From CAVQGZ01 sp963714455 (lineage in GTDB: Bacteria > Actinomycetota > Actinomycetes > Jiangellales > Jiangellaceae), in contig CAVQON010000017.1 of the NCBI GenBank assembly GCA_963714455.1, positions 248,001-312,000 of the forward strand: a stretch of 64,000 nt of DNA, given 5' to 3'. Below, piece by piece: positions 36,026 through 44,741 of the stretch. The translations under genes were made by a program, and so were the position numbers. Position 1 is the first letter of the stretch. The number at the start of each line of letters is the position of its first letter. The notes under the pieces were generated by a model. That model saw only the letters and a program-made list of their open reading frames with translations, had not been told where the DNA came from and did not search any database.

Positions 36026-37327
36026 TCAGGCGTCCGGGGGAAGCTCCAGCGGGTTGCCGCGGCGTTCGGCGTAGCCGAGCGGGTCGTCCAGGTCGGTGGC
36101 GTCGGGCATCAGGTCGGGGTGGCCCCACACCCCGTCGCGCGCCTCGGCGCCCTGCTGGGTACGCAGGATCGCGAACAGGTTCGAGGCGTCGCGGGCGCGA
36201 CGTGGCCGCATCTCGAGCCCGACCAGCGTGGCGAACGTGTCCTCGGCGGGCCCGCCGGCAGCCCGCGCGCGGCGCACCGACTCGCGCAGCGCCTCGGCCG
36301 CCGGCAGCCGTCCCTCGGCGGCCTGGGTGACCACGTCGTCCACCCATCCCTCGATGGTCGCGAGCGCGACCTCCAGGCGGTCGAGCGTGGCCTGCTGCTC
36401 GGGAGTGCGTTGCGGCTCGAACAGACCGGACTCGAAGGCCTCTTGCAGCGCCTCGGGCTTGCTCGGGTCGAGGTCGCGCACGGCGGACTCCAGCCGCGAC
36501 GTGTCGATGGTGATACCGCGGGCGAACGCCTCGACCAGCGAGATGACGTGGCCGCGCAGCCACGGGGCGTGCGCGTGCAGGCGGTGGCGGGCGGCTTCGC
36601 GCAGAGCCAGGTAGAGGCGGATGTCGGTGGCTTCCAGCCCGAGCCCCTCACCGAACGCGGCGACGTTGCGGGGCAGCATCGCGACCTGCCCGGGCTCGGT
36701 GAGCGGGATGCCGATGTCGGTCACCCCGATCACCTCGGTCGCGAGGTGGCCGAGGCCCTGACCGACCTGGGCGCCCCACAGCGACATGCCGACCTGGCGC
36801 ATGACGCCCACGAGCGGGCCGGCCATGGCGGCGGCCTCGGCGGGGATCGCCTGCCCCATCGCCGTCACGACCTGCTCGGCGACCGGCTCGACGAGCTTCT
36901 TCCAGCCGGGCAGCGTGCCCTCGATCCACTCGGCGCGGCTCCAGGCCTTCACCGAACGGGTGGCGGCGGGGAAGTCCGTCGCACCGTCCAGCCACAAGTC
37001 GGCCAGCCGGATCGCCTCGGTGACGCCGGCGCGGTCGCTGCTGCTGACCGACGGGTCGGGCTGGCCGGCAACGGTCTGACGTGCGGCCTGCTGCGCCAGG
37101 TCCCAGTTGACCGGGCCGCCCTGCCACGAGAGGAGCTGGCCGAGCTGCTGGAGGGCGGCGCCGATGTCCATGGGCTGCCCACCTGGGCCGGTCAGGTTGA
37201 AGGGAAAGCCCTCCGGCATGTTTGGCATGCCAGGCATCCCCGGGATGCCGGGCTGCTTGCCCCCGCCCTCCGGCGTGCCCTCGGGCTCGTCGTCGTCGGG
37301 TCGAAAGCCGAAGGGCACGTCACTCAT
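36026..37327 (-). CDS. Zinc-dependent metalloprotease family protein (Rv3195-like)
   Basis: This protein of 433 residues belongs to the actinobacterial zincin_2 / DUF2342 family. It starts with an acidic and Gly-Met-Pro-rich head (a PGMPGMPNMP run) followed by an alpha-helical body. The expected zinc-binding helix is represented by LREAARHRLHAHAPWLRGH, in which His and Glu occur but not as a textbook HExxH, so activity is uncertain. Mycobacterial Rv3195 lies next to the PDZ-Lon gene, as here, and no function is established. The ATG has TACCGT six bases upstream and no ribosome binding site, so the message is likely leaderless. Confidence 0.8.
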   Translation of the reverse strand: MSDVPFGFRPDDDEPEGTPEGGGKQPGIPGMPGMPNMPEGFPFNLTGPGGQPMDIGAALQQLGQLLSWQGGPVNWDLAQQAARQTVAGQPDPSVSSSDRAGVTEAIRLADLWLDGATDFPAATRSVKAWSRAEWIEGTLPGWKKLVEPVAEQVVTAMGQAIPAEAAAMAGPLVGVMRQVGMSLWGAQVGQGLGHLATEVIGVTDIGIPLTEPGQVAMLPRNVAAFGEGLGLEATDIRLYLALREAARHRLHAHAPWLRGHVISLVEAFARGITIDTSRLESAVRDLDPSKPEALQEAFESGLFEPQRTPEQQATLDRLEVALATIEGWVDDVVTQAAEGRLPAAEALRESVRRARAAGGPAEDTFATLVGLEMRPRRARDASNLFAILRTQQGAEARDGVWGHPDLMPDATDLDDPLGYAERRGNPLELPPDA

Positions 37328-37333
37328 GCCACC

Positions 37334-37339
37334 ACGGTA
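37334..37339 (-). promoter_or_regulatory. Leaderless-type -10 box of the metalloprotease gene
   Basis: TACCGT on the minus strand ends six bases before the ATG at 37327. Confidence 0.4.
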
Positions 37340-37441
37340 GCCAGGCTCGGTGGTTACCCGCCCGTACAAGGCCCTCGGTTCGCCACGGGCCGACACGGGT
37401 CGCCCACCGGGCGCGCCGCGACGTGGCGTCGCGCGGCGACG

Positions 37442-37447
37442 TAATCT
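37442..37447 (+). promoter_or_regulatory. Leaderless-type -10 box of the PDZ-Lon gene
   Basis: TAATCT ends eight bases before the GTG at 37456, with no Shine-Dalgarno between. Confidence 0.45.
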
Positions 37448-37455
37448 CTCGCCTC

Positions 37456-38523
37456 GTGTCACGACGCAGCGCCACCATGGTCGTCTCCGTCGTGCTCCTG
37501 TCCGGGCTTGTGCTGGTGGCTGCCCTGCTCCCTGTCCCGTACGTGGTGTTTCGCCCGGGACCGCTCACCGACGTGCTGGGTGAGGGCGACGAGGGACCGA
37601 TCATCACGGTGCAGGGTGCCCGCACCTACCCCACCAGCGGTTCGCTCGACCTGACCACCGTCGGGGTCACCCCCGCCGGGGCCGACATGGACCTCGTGAC
37701 TGCCATGCGGGCCTGGGTCGACCCCGACCTGGCCGTCGTCCCACGCGAGCTGGTCTACCCGGGCAACCCGACCACCGAAGAGGCGCGTGACCGCAACGCC
37801 GCAGTGTTCAGCTCGTCCCAGGAGCTCGCCAGCGTGGCGGCCCTGCGTCACCTCGGCTACGACGTACCGGTCGAGGCCGACCAGGTTCTCGTGCGTGAGG
37901 TGCTGGACGGGGCCGCGTCCGAAGGCGTCCTCGAGCCGGGCGACCAGGTGCTGGCGGTCGACGGGGAGCCGGTGAGCACACCGACCGACGTCGTGGACGG
38001 CATCGGGACGGTCGAGCCGGGGGAGAGCGTCGCGATGACGGTCGTTCGTGACGGGCAGACGCTGGAGGTGAGCGTGCCGACCTCGGAGTCGGAGGTGAAC
38101 CCGGGGGAGCCCGCGATCGGCGTCATCGTCGGGCAGGCGTGGGACCTTCCGGTCGACATCAGCATCGACGTGCCCGGAGCGATCGGCGGCTCCAGCGCGG
38201 GCCTGGTCTTCGCGCTGGGCATCGTCGACACCATGACGCCGCAGGGGCTGCTCGACGACTCGTCCGTCGCCGGCACGGGCGAGATCAGCCCGGACGGCTC
38301 GGTGGGCCCGATCAGCGGGGTGCAGCAGAAGATCGCCGCAGCACGCGACGCCGACACCGGGCTGTTCCTCGCCCCGTCGGCCAACTGCCCCGCGATCCTG
38401 GGCTCGGCGCCCGCAGACATGCTCGTCGTCCCGGTCGACACCCTGGACGAAGCGGTCGACGTGGTCACCAGCGTGGTCGCGGGAGAGACCGACGGGCTGC
38501 CGACCTGCGACGAGTCCGCCTGA
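37456..38523 (+). CDS. Membrane-anchored PDZ / Lon-type serine protease (YlbL-like)
   Basis: This 355-residue protein has one N-terminal membrane helix (ATMVVSVVLLSGLVLVAAL), a PDZ domain (about 150-230, with GVLEPGDQVLAVDGEPV) and a C-terminal Lon protease domain. The catalytic dyad is visible: Ser in GGSSAGLVFALG and Lys in SGVQQKIAAARD. It should act outside the membrane, cutting or trimming extracytoplasmic proteins, as for Bacillus YlbL. The gene corresponds to Rv3194c. It is divergent from the metalloprotease gene and both appear leaderless. GTG 37456 was chosen because TAATCT stands eight bases before it. Confidence 0.9.
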   Translation: MSRRSATMVVSVVLLSGLVLVAALLPVPYVVFRPGPLTDVLGEGDEGPIITVQGARTYPTSGSLDLTTVGVTPAGADMDLVTAMRAWVDPDLAVVPRELVYPGNPTTEEARDRNAAVFSSSQELASVAALRHLGYDVPVEADQVLVREVLDGAASEGVLEPGDQVLAVDGEPVSTPTDVVDGIGTVEPGESVAMTVVRDGQTLEVSVPTSESEVNPGEPAIGVIVGQAWDLPVDISIDVPGAIGGSSAGLVFALGIVDTMTPQGLLDDSSVAGTGEISPDGSVGPISGVQQKIAAARDADTGLFLAPSANCPAILGSAPADMLVVPVDTLDEAVDVVTSVVAGETDGLPTCDESA

Positions 38524-38595
38524 GCGGGCGCAGCCGTCTCCCGCACGGGTGCCGACCTGGCAAGATCACAATTCGGTCTACATGCCCCCAACTGG

Positions 38596-38621
38596 GGAAC
38601 TTGGCGTTTGCTAGGTAAGTT
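38596..38621 (+). promoter_or_regulatory. Candidate promoter of the UPF0182 gene
   Basis: GGAAC, 18 bases, then GTT resembles the SigR/SigH oxidative-stress consensus. TAAGTT at 38616-38621 could instead be a TANNNT -10 box, eight bases before the GTG. Either gives a leaderless or near-leaderless transcript. Confidence 0.35.
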
Positions 38622-38629
38622 CTTGTCAT

Positions 38630-41611
38630 GTGAGTTCCCCGCCGCAGACCAGCCCGCCCGCGCCCGGGCGGTCGAGGTCCCGCGCCCTTGTGCCCACCCT
38701 GATCGTGCTGGGCGTCCTCGCCCTCCTGTTCGGCGTGTTCACGAACCTGTGGACAGAGCGCCTCTGGTTCAACTCGACCGGGTTCGGTGAGGTCTTCACC
38801 ACCCAGCTCGTGACGCAGGTCGCGCTGTTCGCGGTGTTCGGCCTGCTGACCTTCCTGGCCATCGTCGGTACCGCGATGCTGGCCTACCGCCTGCGTCCGC
38901 GCTACCGGCCGATGAGCGTCGAGCAGCAGAGCCTGGAGCGCTACCGCGAGGCCATCGAGCCGTCGCGACGCGGGATCGTGCTGATCGGCTCGGCCATCCT
39001 GGCCGTGACGTCCGGCCTGGGGGCGGCTGCGGCCTGGCAGACGTTCCTGGTGTGGTGGAACCGCACCTCGTTCGGCGAGACCGACCCGCAGTTCAACGTC
39101 GACGTCGGCTTCTACATCTTCGAGTACCCGTGGTGGCGCTTCGTCCTGTCGTTCGCGTTCGCGACAGTGATCCTGGCGCTCATCACCGCGGCCGTCGTGC
39201 ACTACCTGTACGGCGGCATCCGGCTGCAGACCCCGGGGGAGAAGATCACCGGAGCGGCCATCGCCCACCTGTCGGCCCTCGCCGCGGTTCTCATGCTGCT
39301 CAAGGCGGCGGCGTACTGGCTCGACCGCTACGGCCTGGTGCTCGAAGACAGCGCCCTGTTCACCGGCGCCGGCTACACGTCGGTCAACGCGATCCTGCCG
39401 GCGAAGACGATCTTGACCTTCATCGCACTGGTCTGCGCCGCGCTGTTCATGGTCGCCGTGTTCCGCCGCACCTGGACGCTCGCCGGGCTCGGCCTGGGCC
39501 TGCTGCTGCTCTCGTCCGTGCTGCTGTCGGCCGCCTGGCCCGCGCTCGTCCAGCAGTTTCAGGTGCGACCGAGCGAGGCCGACCGTGAGAGCGAGTTCAT
39601 CGAGCGCAACATCGCCGCCACCCGTGACGCGTACCTGATCGGTCGCGACCGGGTGGACATCCAGGAGTACAACGCGGTCACCACCGCGACTGCCGGACAG
39701 CTGCGCGACGACGCCGACACGATCCCGAACATCCGTCTGCTCGATCCGTCCGTCGTCCCGCCCACCTTCCAGCAGCTGCAGCAGGTTCGTGGCTTCTACT
39801 CGTTCTCCGACCCGCTCGACGTCGTGCGCTACGAGGTGGACGGGGAGACCCGCGACATGGTCGTCGCCGTCCGCGAGATCGACCAGGCCGGCATCCCGAC
39901 CGCCCAGCAGAACTGGATCAACCAGGCGACGGTCTACACGCACGGCTTCGGCTACGTCGCTGCCTTCAGCAACCAGCGCAACGCTGACGGAAGCCCCGTG
40001 TGGGCCGAAGAAGACATTCCGCCGGTCGGCGTGCTGGGCGACTACGAGCCGCGCATCTACTTCGGCGAGAACTCGCCCGAGTACTCGATCGTCGGCGCCC
40101 CCGAGGGTCAAGACCCGGTCGAGTTCGACATCCCGACCGACGCCGCAGAAGGCGGCGGTCAGCGCAACACCTACAGCGGCGAGGGCGGCGTGCCCGTCGG
40201 GTCGCTGTTCGAGAAGGCGCTGTTCGCAGTGAAGTTCCAGGAGGGCAACATCCTGCTCTCCAACCGGGTGAACGCCGAGTCGAAGATTCTGTGGGACCGC
40301 GACCCCCGCCAGCGCGTGGAGAAGGTGGCGCCCTGGCTCATCGCCGACGGCGACCCCTACCCGGTGATCGTCGACGGGCGCATCAAGTGGGTCATCGACG
40401 GCTACACGTCCGCGGCCAGCTACCCGTACTCCCAGCGCATCGGGCTCGAGGTGGCCACGAACGACTCGCGTACGCAGCGCGAGGGCGTAGCCAACCAGCC
40501 GCAGGCGGCGATCAACTACATCCGCAACTCGGTCAAGGCGACCGTGGACGCCTACGACGGCACCGTCACGCTCTACGAGTGGGACGACAGCGACCCGATC
40601 CTGCAGGCGTGGCGGGGCGTCTTCCCCGACGCGGTCGTGGACCGCGCGGAGATCCCCGAGGACCTGCTGGTGCACCTGCGCTACCCCGAAGACCTGTTCA
40701 AGGTGCAGCGCGGTCTGCTGGCTCGCTACCACGTCTCCGACGCCAACACGTTCTACGGTGGCCAGGACTTCTGGGAGATCCCGCCGGACCCGGCGGCCGA
40801 CACCGCCGTGGCGGTACCGCCGTACTACCTCACGCTTCAGATGCCGGGCCAGGAGGAGGCCAACTTCTCGCTGACCACCACGTTCACGCCACGAAACCGG
40901 CAGAACCTGGCCGCGTTCATGGCGGTGAACGCCGACGCGGCGAGCAGTGACTACGGCACCATCAGGGTGCTGCGACTACCCGGCTCGACGCAGGTGGACG
41001 GGCCGTCCCAGGTGGCGAACGCGTTCGAGACCGACCAGGCCATCGCGCAGGCGACGCTGCCGTTGCGCCAGTCGGGAGCGGAGACGCGCGAGGGCAACCT
41101 CCTCACGCTGCCGGTCGGCGGCGGGTTGGCATACGTCCAGCCCGTCTTCGTGGAGCGGCGAGCCGGCGACGCGTCCTTCCCGTTGCTGCGACTGGTGTTC
41201 GCCTCGTTCGGTGGCACGGTCGGCGTCGGCGACACGCTGCAAGAGGCGTTGGACGACGTGTTCCAGGGCGATGCCGGTACCGACACAGGTGAGAACGTGC
41301 CCGGTGACGGCGGCGAGCCTGACCCCGAGGGCGGTGGCGACACCGGCACGGCCGAGGAGCAGCTCGACCGAGCACTCGTGGCTGCGCAGCAGGCGTACGA
41401 CGACGCACAGGCCGCTCTGCGGGAAGGCGACTTCACCGCCTACGGCGAGGCCATCGACCGGCTGGGTCAAGCCATCGAGCGGGCAGCACAGCTGTCTGGG
41501 ACGGAAATCGAGCCGCCTGTGGTGGAGCCCGTGCCCGAGGACGGAGGGGCCGTGGAGACACCGGCTCCCGAGGACGAGGCGACGGCGGAGACGGTCGTGT
41601 TTCGTCGATAG
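38630..41611 (+). CDS. UPF0182 large membrane protein
   Basis: This 993-residue protein has about seven membrane helices in its first 330 residues (for example ALVPTLIVLGVLALLFGVF and TWTLAGLGLGLLLLSSVLL), then a long extracytoplasmic domain. That domain contains TNDSRTQREG and YEWDDSDPILQAWRGVFPD, both typical of UPF0182. The last 120 residues form an acidic, Gly-rich tail with a short coiled-coil segment. The family is conserved in actinobacteria (Rv3193c) and some cyanobacteria and has no known function. The start is GTG 38630; the upstream sequence offers TAAGTT at leaderless spacing or a GGAAC-18-GTT pattern. Confidence 0.9.
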   Translation: MSSPPQTSPPAPGRSRSRALVPTLIVLGVLALLFGVFTNLWTERLWFNSTGFGEVFTTQLVTQVALFAVFGLLTFLAIVGTAMLAYRLRPRYRPMSVEQQSLERYREAIEPSRRGIVLIGSAILAVTSGLGAAAAWQTFLVWWNRTSFGETDPQFNVDVGFYIFEYPWWRFVLSFAFATVILALITAAVVHYLYGGIRLQTPGEKITGAAIAHLSALAAVLMLLKAAAYWLDRYGLVLEDSALFTGAGYTSVNAILPAKTILTFIALVCAALFMVAVFRRTWTLAGLGLGLLLLSSVLLSAAWPALVQQFQVRPSEADRESEFIERNIAATRDAYLIGRDRVDIQEYNAVTTATAGQLRDDADTIPNIRLLDPSVVPPTFQQLQQVRGFYSFSDPLDVVRYEVDGETRDMVVAVREIDQAGIPTAQQNWINQATVYTHGFGYVAAFSNQRNADGSPVWAEEDIPPVGVLGDYEPRIYFGENSPEYSIVGAPEGQDPVEFDIPTDAAEGGGQRNTYSGEGGVPVGSLFEKALFAVKFQEGNILLSNRVNAESKILWDRDPRQRVEKVAPWLIADGDPYPVIVDGRIKWVIDGYTSAASYPYSQRIGLEVATNDSRTQREGVANQPQAAINYIRNSVKATVDAYDGTVTLYEWDDSDPILQAWRGVFPDAVVDRAEIPEDLLVHLRYPEDLFKVQRGLLARYHVSDANTFYGGQDFWEIPPDPAADTAVAVPPYYLTLQMPGQEEANFSLTTTFTPRNRQNLAAFMAVNADAASSDYGTIRVLRLPGSTQVDGPSQVANAFETDQAIAQATLPLRQSGAETREGNLLTLPVGGGLAYVQPVFVERRAGDASFPLLRLVFASFGGTVGVGDTLQEALDDVFQGDAGTDTGENVPGDGGEPDPEGGGDTGTAEEQLDRALVAAQQAYDDAQAALREGDFTAYGEAIDRLGQAIERAAQLSGTEIEPPVVEPVPEDGGAVETPAPEDEATAETVVFRR

Positions 41612-41637
41612 CGGGTCGCTCTCGAGCGGCGTGCGAT

Positions 41638-41666
41638 TTGGCGGGTCCTGGGCGGTCGCGTAGACT
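41638..41666 (+). promoter_or_regulatory. Promoter of the initiator tRNA gene
   Basis: TTGGCG and TAGACT are separated by exactly 17 bases and end 29 bases before the tRNA, a strong housekeeping-type promoter. Confidence 0.65.
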
Positions 41667-41695
41667 CAGACCCATCAAGCGCACGCCGCTTGCGC

Positions 41696-41772
41696 CGCGG
41701 GGTGGAGCAGTTCGGTAGCTCGCTGGGCTCATAACCCAGAGGTCGCAGGTTCAAATCCTGCCCCCGCTACCA
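41696..41772 (+). tRNA. Initiator tRNA-fMet (CAU)
   Basis: The 77-base gene folds into a complete cloverleaf with anticodon CAT in CTCATAA. Initiator hallmarks are present: three G:C pairs in the anticodon stem (TGGG / CCCA) and an unpaired first acceptor position (C opposite T). The T arm is GCAGG-TTCAAAT-CCTGC. The CCA end is encoded. It marks the right border of the conserved core block. Confidence 0.97.
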
Positions 41773-41781
41773 GAGAAAGTG

Positions 41782-41828
41782 CAGGTCAAGGGCCTGGTCA
41801 CCGGAAACGGGACCAGGCCCTTGACCTG
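41782..41828 (+). terminator. Strong hairpin after the tRNA
   Basis: An 18-base perfect stem (CAGGTCAAGGGCCTGGTC with its inverse) closes an inner CCG-GAAA-CGG loop. It starts nine bases after the tRNA CCA and would end the tRNA transcript. Confidence 0.85.
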
Positions 41829-41846
41829 TCTTGACCTGTCTTGACC
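41821..41846 (+). repeat. Triple TTGACC direct repeat
   Basis: TTGACCTGTC occurs twice in tandem and is followed by a third TTGACC, overlapping the end of the terminator stem. Confidence 0.7.
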
Positions 41847-41940
41847 GCAGTCGGACCGCAGCCGGACGGCGCCAAAGGCGCGCGGGCTGTGGCGTTCGTG
41901 CAGGTCAACGCCCTCCACGGTGCGAGCGCGTTGTCGTAGC

Positions 41941-41980
41941 AACCCAGAGGTCGCAGGGTCCGATCCTGCGCCCGCGATCA
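41941..41980 (+). repeat. Degenerate copy of the tRNA-fMet 3' half
   Basis: Forty bases match the tRNA 3' end (41733-41772) at 34 positions, including AACCCAGAGGTCGCAGG. Some downstream sequence (GAGAA...CAGGTCA) is also echoed after it. It lacks a 5' half and is not a functional tRNA. It could be an old attachment-site remnant or a partial tandem duplication. Confidence 0.8.
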
Positions 41981-42378
41981 AGGGCCCCCGCGAACGAGAA
42001 CGCACAGGTCAGCAGCCCAGTGCCGGTGGCGCGCCGTGGTCGTACGAACATCGACGCGAGTCTTCGCGTCACGGGCTCGGGTGCCGCCGCGAGATGGTCG
42101 GGCCCCTGAACGGCCGCGGCAGCGGATGGCAGCAATGCGGCCACAAGCGGACGTTCGCCGCCGGCCTCGGCGGTGCTGCAGACGCGACGGGGACTCCTGC
42201 CTCTGGCGGGGTAGGGGTGGGTGTCCGTGGTGGCGTGGCTCATCGTGGGCCTCAGCATCGTCCTGCCGCGCCGGCTGTCACACGGGGACACAGCGATGGC
42301 ATCGGCAGCGGGCGACACGCCGCGTCGCCGAGGCAAGCGAACACCTCAGATCGGACACGCACTCATCGGAGATGCCCA
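41981..42378. other. Gene-free stretch after the tRNA remnant
   Basis: No supported gene. It contains an echo of the post-tRNA sequence near 41999 and, at its right end, one copy of the direct repeat that also lies beyond the oxidase gene. Confidence 0.5.
42308..42363 (+). repeat. Imperfect direct repeat, left copy
   Basis: The core AGGCAAGCGAACACCTCAGATCG (42331-42352) matches AGGCTAGCGAACACCTCGGATCG at 44072-44093, and looser similarity extends over about 56 bases. The two copies bracket the oxidase gene. Confidence 0.7.
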
Positions 42379-43692
42379 CTAGTTGTCGCCGAGTACGCGG
42401 TCGGTGAAGGCGTTGCAGAGCACTCCGGCCGGGTCGAGACGACGCCTGAGCGCGTTGAAGTCGGCGAAGCGTGGGAGGACGGCTGCGAGGTAGTCCCGGT
42501 CGGCGGTGAACGTCTTGCCCCAGTGGGGTCGCCCACCGCACTCATGCAGCATCGCCTCAGCGGCCCGCGTGTAGGGATCCTCGCTGCGGATGTCTTGCGA
42601 GTAGGCGCCGAGCCAGCACGTGTCGCGCTGGTAGGCGGGGGACAGCCAGATGTCATCGGCGGCGGAGAAGCGAAGCTCTTGGATGAAGGCGATGGGGTGA
42701 CCCCCGTTGCGGACGAGGTGCTCGAGGCGTGCGAACGCTTCGGCCCCGTCTGCCAGCGGTAGGCCGTACTCGATCTCGCCGTGCGCTGGCGGAACCGGCA
42801 GCCCCAGGATGTCGCGCGCCGGGCCGATACGCGTACGCCCGGACAGGTAGGCCGCGCCGACCAAGCGCATCACCGGTGGGGCCGCGATGTCGAAGCTGCG
42901 TGTCGTCGCGAGCAGGCCGCGCAACAGGTACTTGTTGACGATCGTCTCGTCAACCCAGCCCGTCACCGCCGAGAGGGTGGGTGCCTCGTCCGTGGGCCAG
43001 TACCGGAAGACCAACGCCTTGCCGGTGTGCGGGACCAGCCAAAGCTTGACGAATGGCGCGCTTGTCCGGATGGCCTCGAGGTCTCGCACCGCATCAGACG
43101 CATCGACCGGCTCGACCTCCTCGCGCAGCACGAAGTCCGGCACGACCCGCAGCGTCATCTCGGTGATGACACCGAGCGCACCGAGGCCCACTCGGGCCGC
43201 GTCGAACAGATCCCGGGACTGCGGGTCGGTGTCGTCGCTGGATACCGCGCGCACCATGCCGTCGGGGGTGACCAGTCGTAGCGCGGTGACCAGCGCGCTC
43301 AGGCAACCCTGCCCCGGGGCGCTTCCATGGGTGCCGGTTGCCGTGGCACCGGCGATGCTTTGCTCCGCGATGGATCCCCGGACCGGCAGCGACAGCCCTC
43401 GTTCTCCCAGCAGTCGCATCAGCTCCTTCAGCCGGGTTCCAGCACCCACCCGGATCGTCCCAACCTCGGCATCGACGGCCAGGACCCCCTGCATCTGATC
43501 CAACCGCAGCACAACCCCGTCGGTGAGTTGCGCGCCGCTCCAGGAATGTGAAGCCCCGATGGGCTTCACCCGCCGCCCGTTGGCTGCGGCCTCGGCCAGG
43601 ATGTCCGCGACCTGTTCCTCCGACGCCGGCCGCAGGACCGCCTCGGGGCGGCTGGCCCTACTACCCGCCCAGGTCGCGATGGTTGACGGCAT
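42379..43692 (-). CDS. FAD-linked sugar-1,4-lactone oxidase (ALO/GULO type)
   Basis: This protein of 437 residues has a PCMH-type FAD domain (VKPIGASHSWSGAQLTDG, GATATGTHGS) and a C-terminal ALO domain with the GGRPHWGKTFT motif that lines the active site. Relatives oxidise L-gulono- or D-arabinono-1,4-lactone to ascorbate-like products, and other actinobacterial members oxidise alditols or similar polyols. I chose ATG 43692, which gives the normal family length; the frame stays open upstream but shows no homology. It is the first gene beyond the tRNA, is flanked by direct repeats and looks like a cargo gene. Confidence 0.85.
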   Translation of the reverse strand: MPSTIATWAGSRASRPEAVLRPASEEQVADILAEAAANGRRVKPIGASHSWSGAQLTDGVVLRLDQMQGVLAVDAEVGTIRVGAGTRLKELMRLLGERGLSLPVRGSIAEQSIAGATATGTHGSAPGQGCLSALVTALRLVTPDGMVRAVSSDDTDPQSRDLFDAARVGLGALGVITEMTLRVVPDFVLREEVEPVDASDAVRDLEAIRTSAPFVKLWLVPHTGKALVFRYWPTDEAPTLSAVTGWVDETIVNKYLLRGLLATTRSFDIAAPPVMRLVGAAYLSGRTRIGPARDILGLPVPPAHGEIEYGLPLADGAEAFARLEHLVRNGGHPIAFIQELRFSAADDIWLSPAYQRDTCWLGAYSQDIRSEDPYTRAAEAMLHECGGRPHWGKTFTADRDYLAAVLPRFADFNALRRRLDPAGVLCNAFTDRVLGDN

Positions 43693-44322
43693 ACGCCCCC
43701 GCCGCTCACAGCGCCTGCCCGCGACAGCACGGGCGATCCTCGGCGCCTGCTCGCTCGCCGCCGAGCGAGCGTAACGCCCCGCCAGCGACAGAAGCGTGCG
43801 GATATCGCCGGGCCTCGCGAGTGCTGCGGACGGGACTGGGGACTCCAGCTTCTGGCGGAGTAGCCCGACGAGGCGTATGGCATGGGTGAAGCCTCGGGAA
43901 GGGGAATCGTGGTGAACGACGTGATGGGAATGGCTCCCCGCGACGCAGGCCACCCGGCGCCCGCCTCGTCTGTCATCGCCATGGGGTTCCTGCTGACGAG
44001 GGTTCGGTTCGCGGTGCTCTGGCTCGTCGTTGCATGCGGGTTGGCCGGGCAGGCCACACACAGCGTCGTGGAGGCTAGCGAACACCTCGGATCGAAACGC
44101 ACTGCTCGCGGCCAGACGCGGGCGTTCGATCAGCTCCGGTGATGCGTCTCTTGCGGCGGAGTGACGCACCATGGGAAGGCCCTCACAGCGGCAAAGGCAT
44201 GCGCTTCTCGCTACCCCATCTCGTGTGTGCGGATCTTGTGTGGTCGTGGGCATGGTCATGCCGGCCCGTGCAGTGCAGGCTTCGGTTGCCAGAGACGTAC
44301 CGGGTCGTCGCTGGGGGTCACG
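43693..44322. other. Region upstream of the oxidase
   Basis: This stretch holds the oxidase promoter area, the right copy of the direct repeat and a weak frame at 43882-44142 (+). That frame would encode 86 residues with one hydrophobic helix (LLTRVRFAVLWLVVACGL). It has no clear ribosome binding site, so I do not call it a gene. Confidence 0.4.
44045..44103 (+). repeat. Imperfect direct repeat, right copy
   Basis: Partner of the 42308-42363 repeat, in the same orientation 1.74 kb away. Shared core at 44072-44093. Confidence 0.7.
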
Positions 44323-44559
44323 ATGAGTCGCCCAGCCATTGACGTCACGACCGCGCTGTCACGGTGGATGTCTCCGATGTCCGGCTGGCTGCTGCCGACA
44401 TCTAGCGGGGCCGGTTCTGCGGAGCGTCGCTTCTATGCGTTGTGGCGGCTCGCGTACCTGATCGGTGCACTCTCGCTGGTCGCCTTCGTCGTGGGCCAGG
44501 TCGCGCTCCACGACCAGGTGATGCCGACGTCCGATTCGACGGCGAGCGTGACCGGCTGA
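44323..44559 (+). CDS. Small single-pass membrane protein
   Basis: A 78-residue frame starts at ATG with GGGGG a few bases upstream. It contains one clear membrane helix (YLIGALSLVAFVVGQVAL) between polar ends, the first of which is rich in Ser and small residues. I recognise no family. There is no signal cleavage site, so it would be an anchored membrane peptide. The next gene is the CHRD protein on the same strand, 182 bases away. Support is the hydrophobic segment and position only. Confidence 0.4.
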   Translation: MSRPAIDVTTALSRWMSPMSGWLLPTSSGAGSAERRFYALWRLAYLIGALSLVAFVVGQVALHDQVMPTSDSTASVTG

Positions 44560-44741
44560 CCCAGCCGAGCGCCTGGACACCCCTGGTGGTTGGCGATGAC
44601 GGTCATGGCCGGTCCGGGTGAGAGGTGACTGCGCTGCCCTGGATCGGTTTGGGGGACGCCTGCCTGGGCTCGCCGCGCTTGGTCGGCCGCGGTGGGACAC
44701 GCTTTCGGTTCTATCCGGTCGCCGATTGTTAGGGACAGACA

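Noticed and set aside
38465..40732. A 755-codon minus-strand frame opposite UPF0182
   Set aside because: Shadow of GC-rich codons; Arg/Val/Asp-rich without any motif, while UPF0182 is clear on the plus strand.
41821..41846. TTGACC repeats as a CRISPR array or iteron origin
   Set aside because: Only three short copies with 4-base spacing, no cas or rep gene, and they overlap a terminator stem.
43882..44142. An 86-codon membrane-protein frame upstream of the oxidase
   Set aside because: No ribosome binding site and its C-terminal text lies in the direct repeat, so it may be chance; noted within the gap entry.
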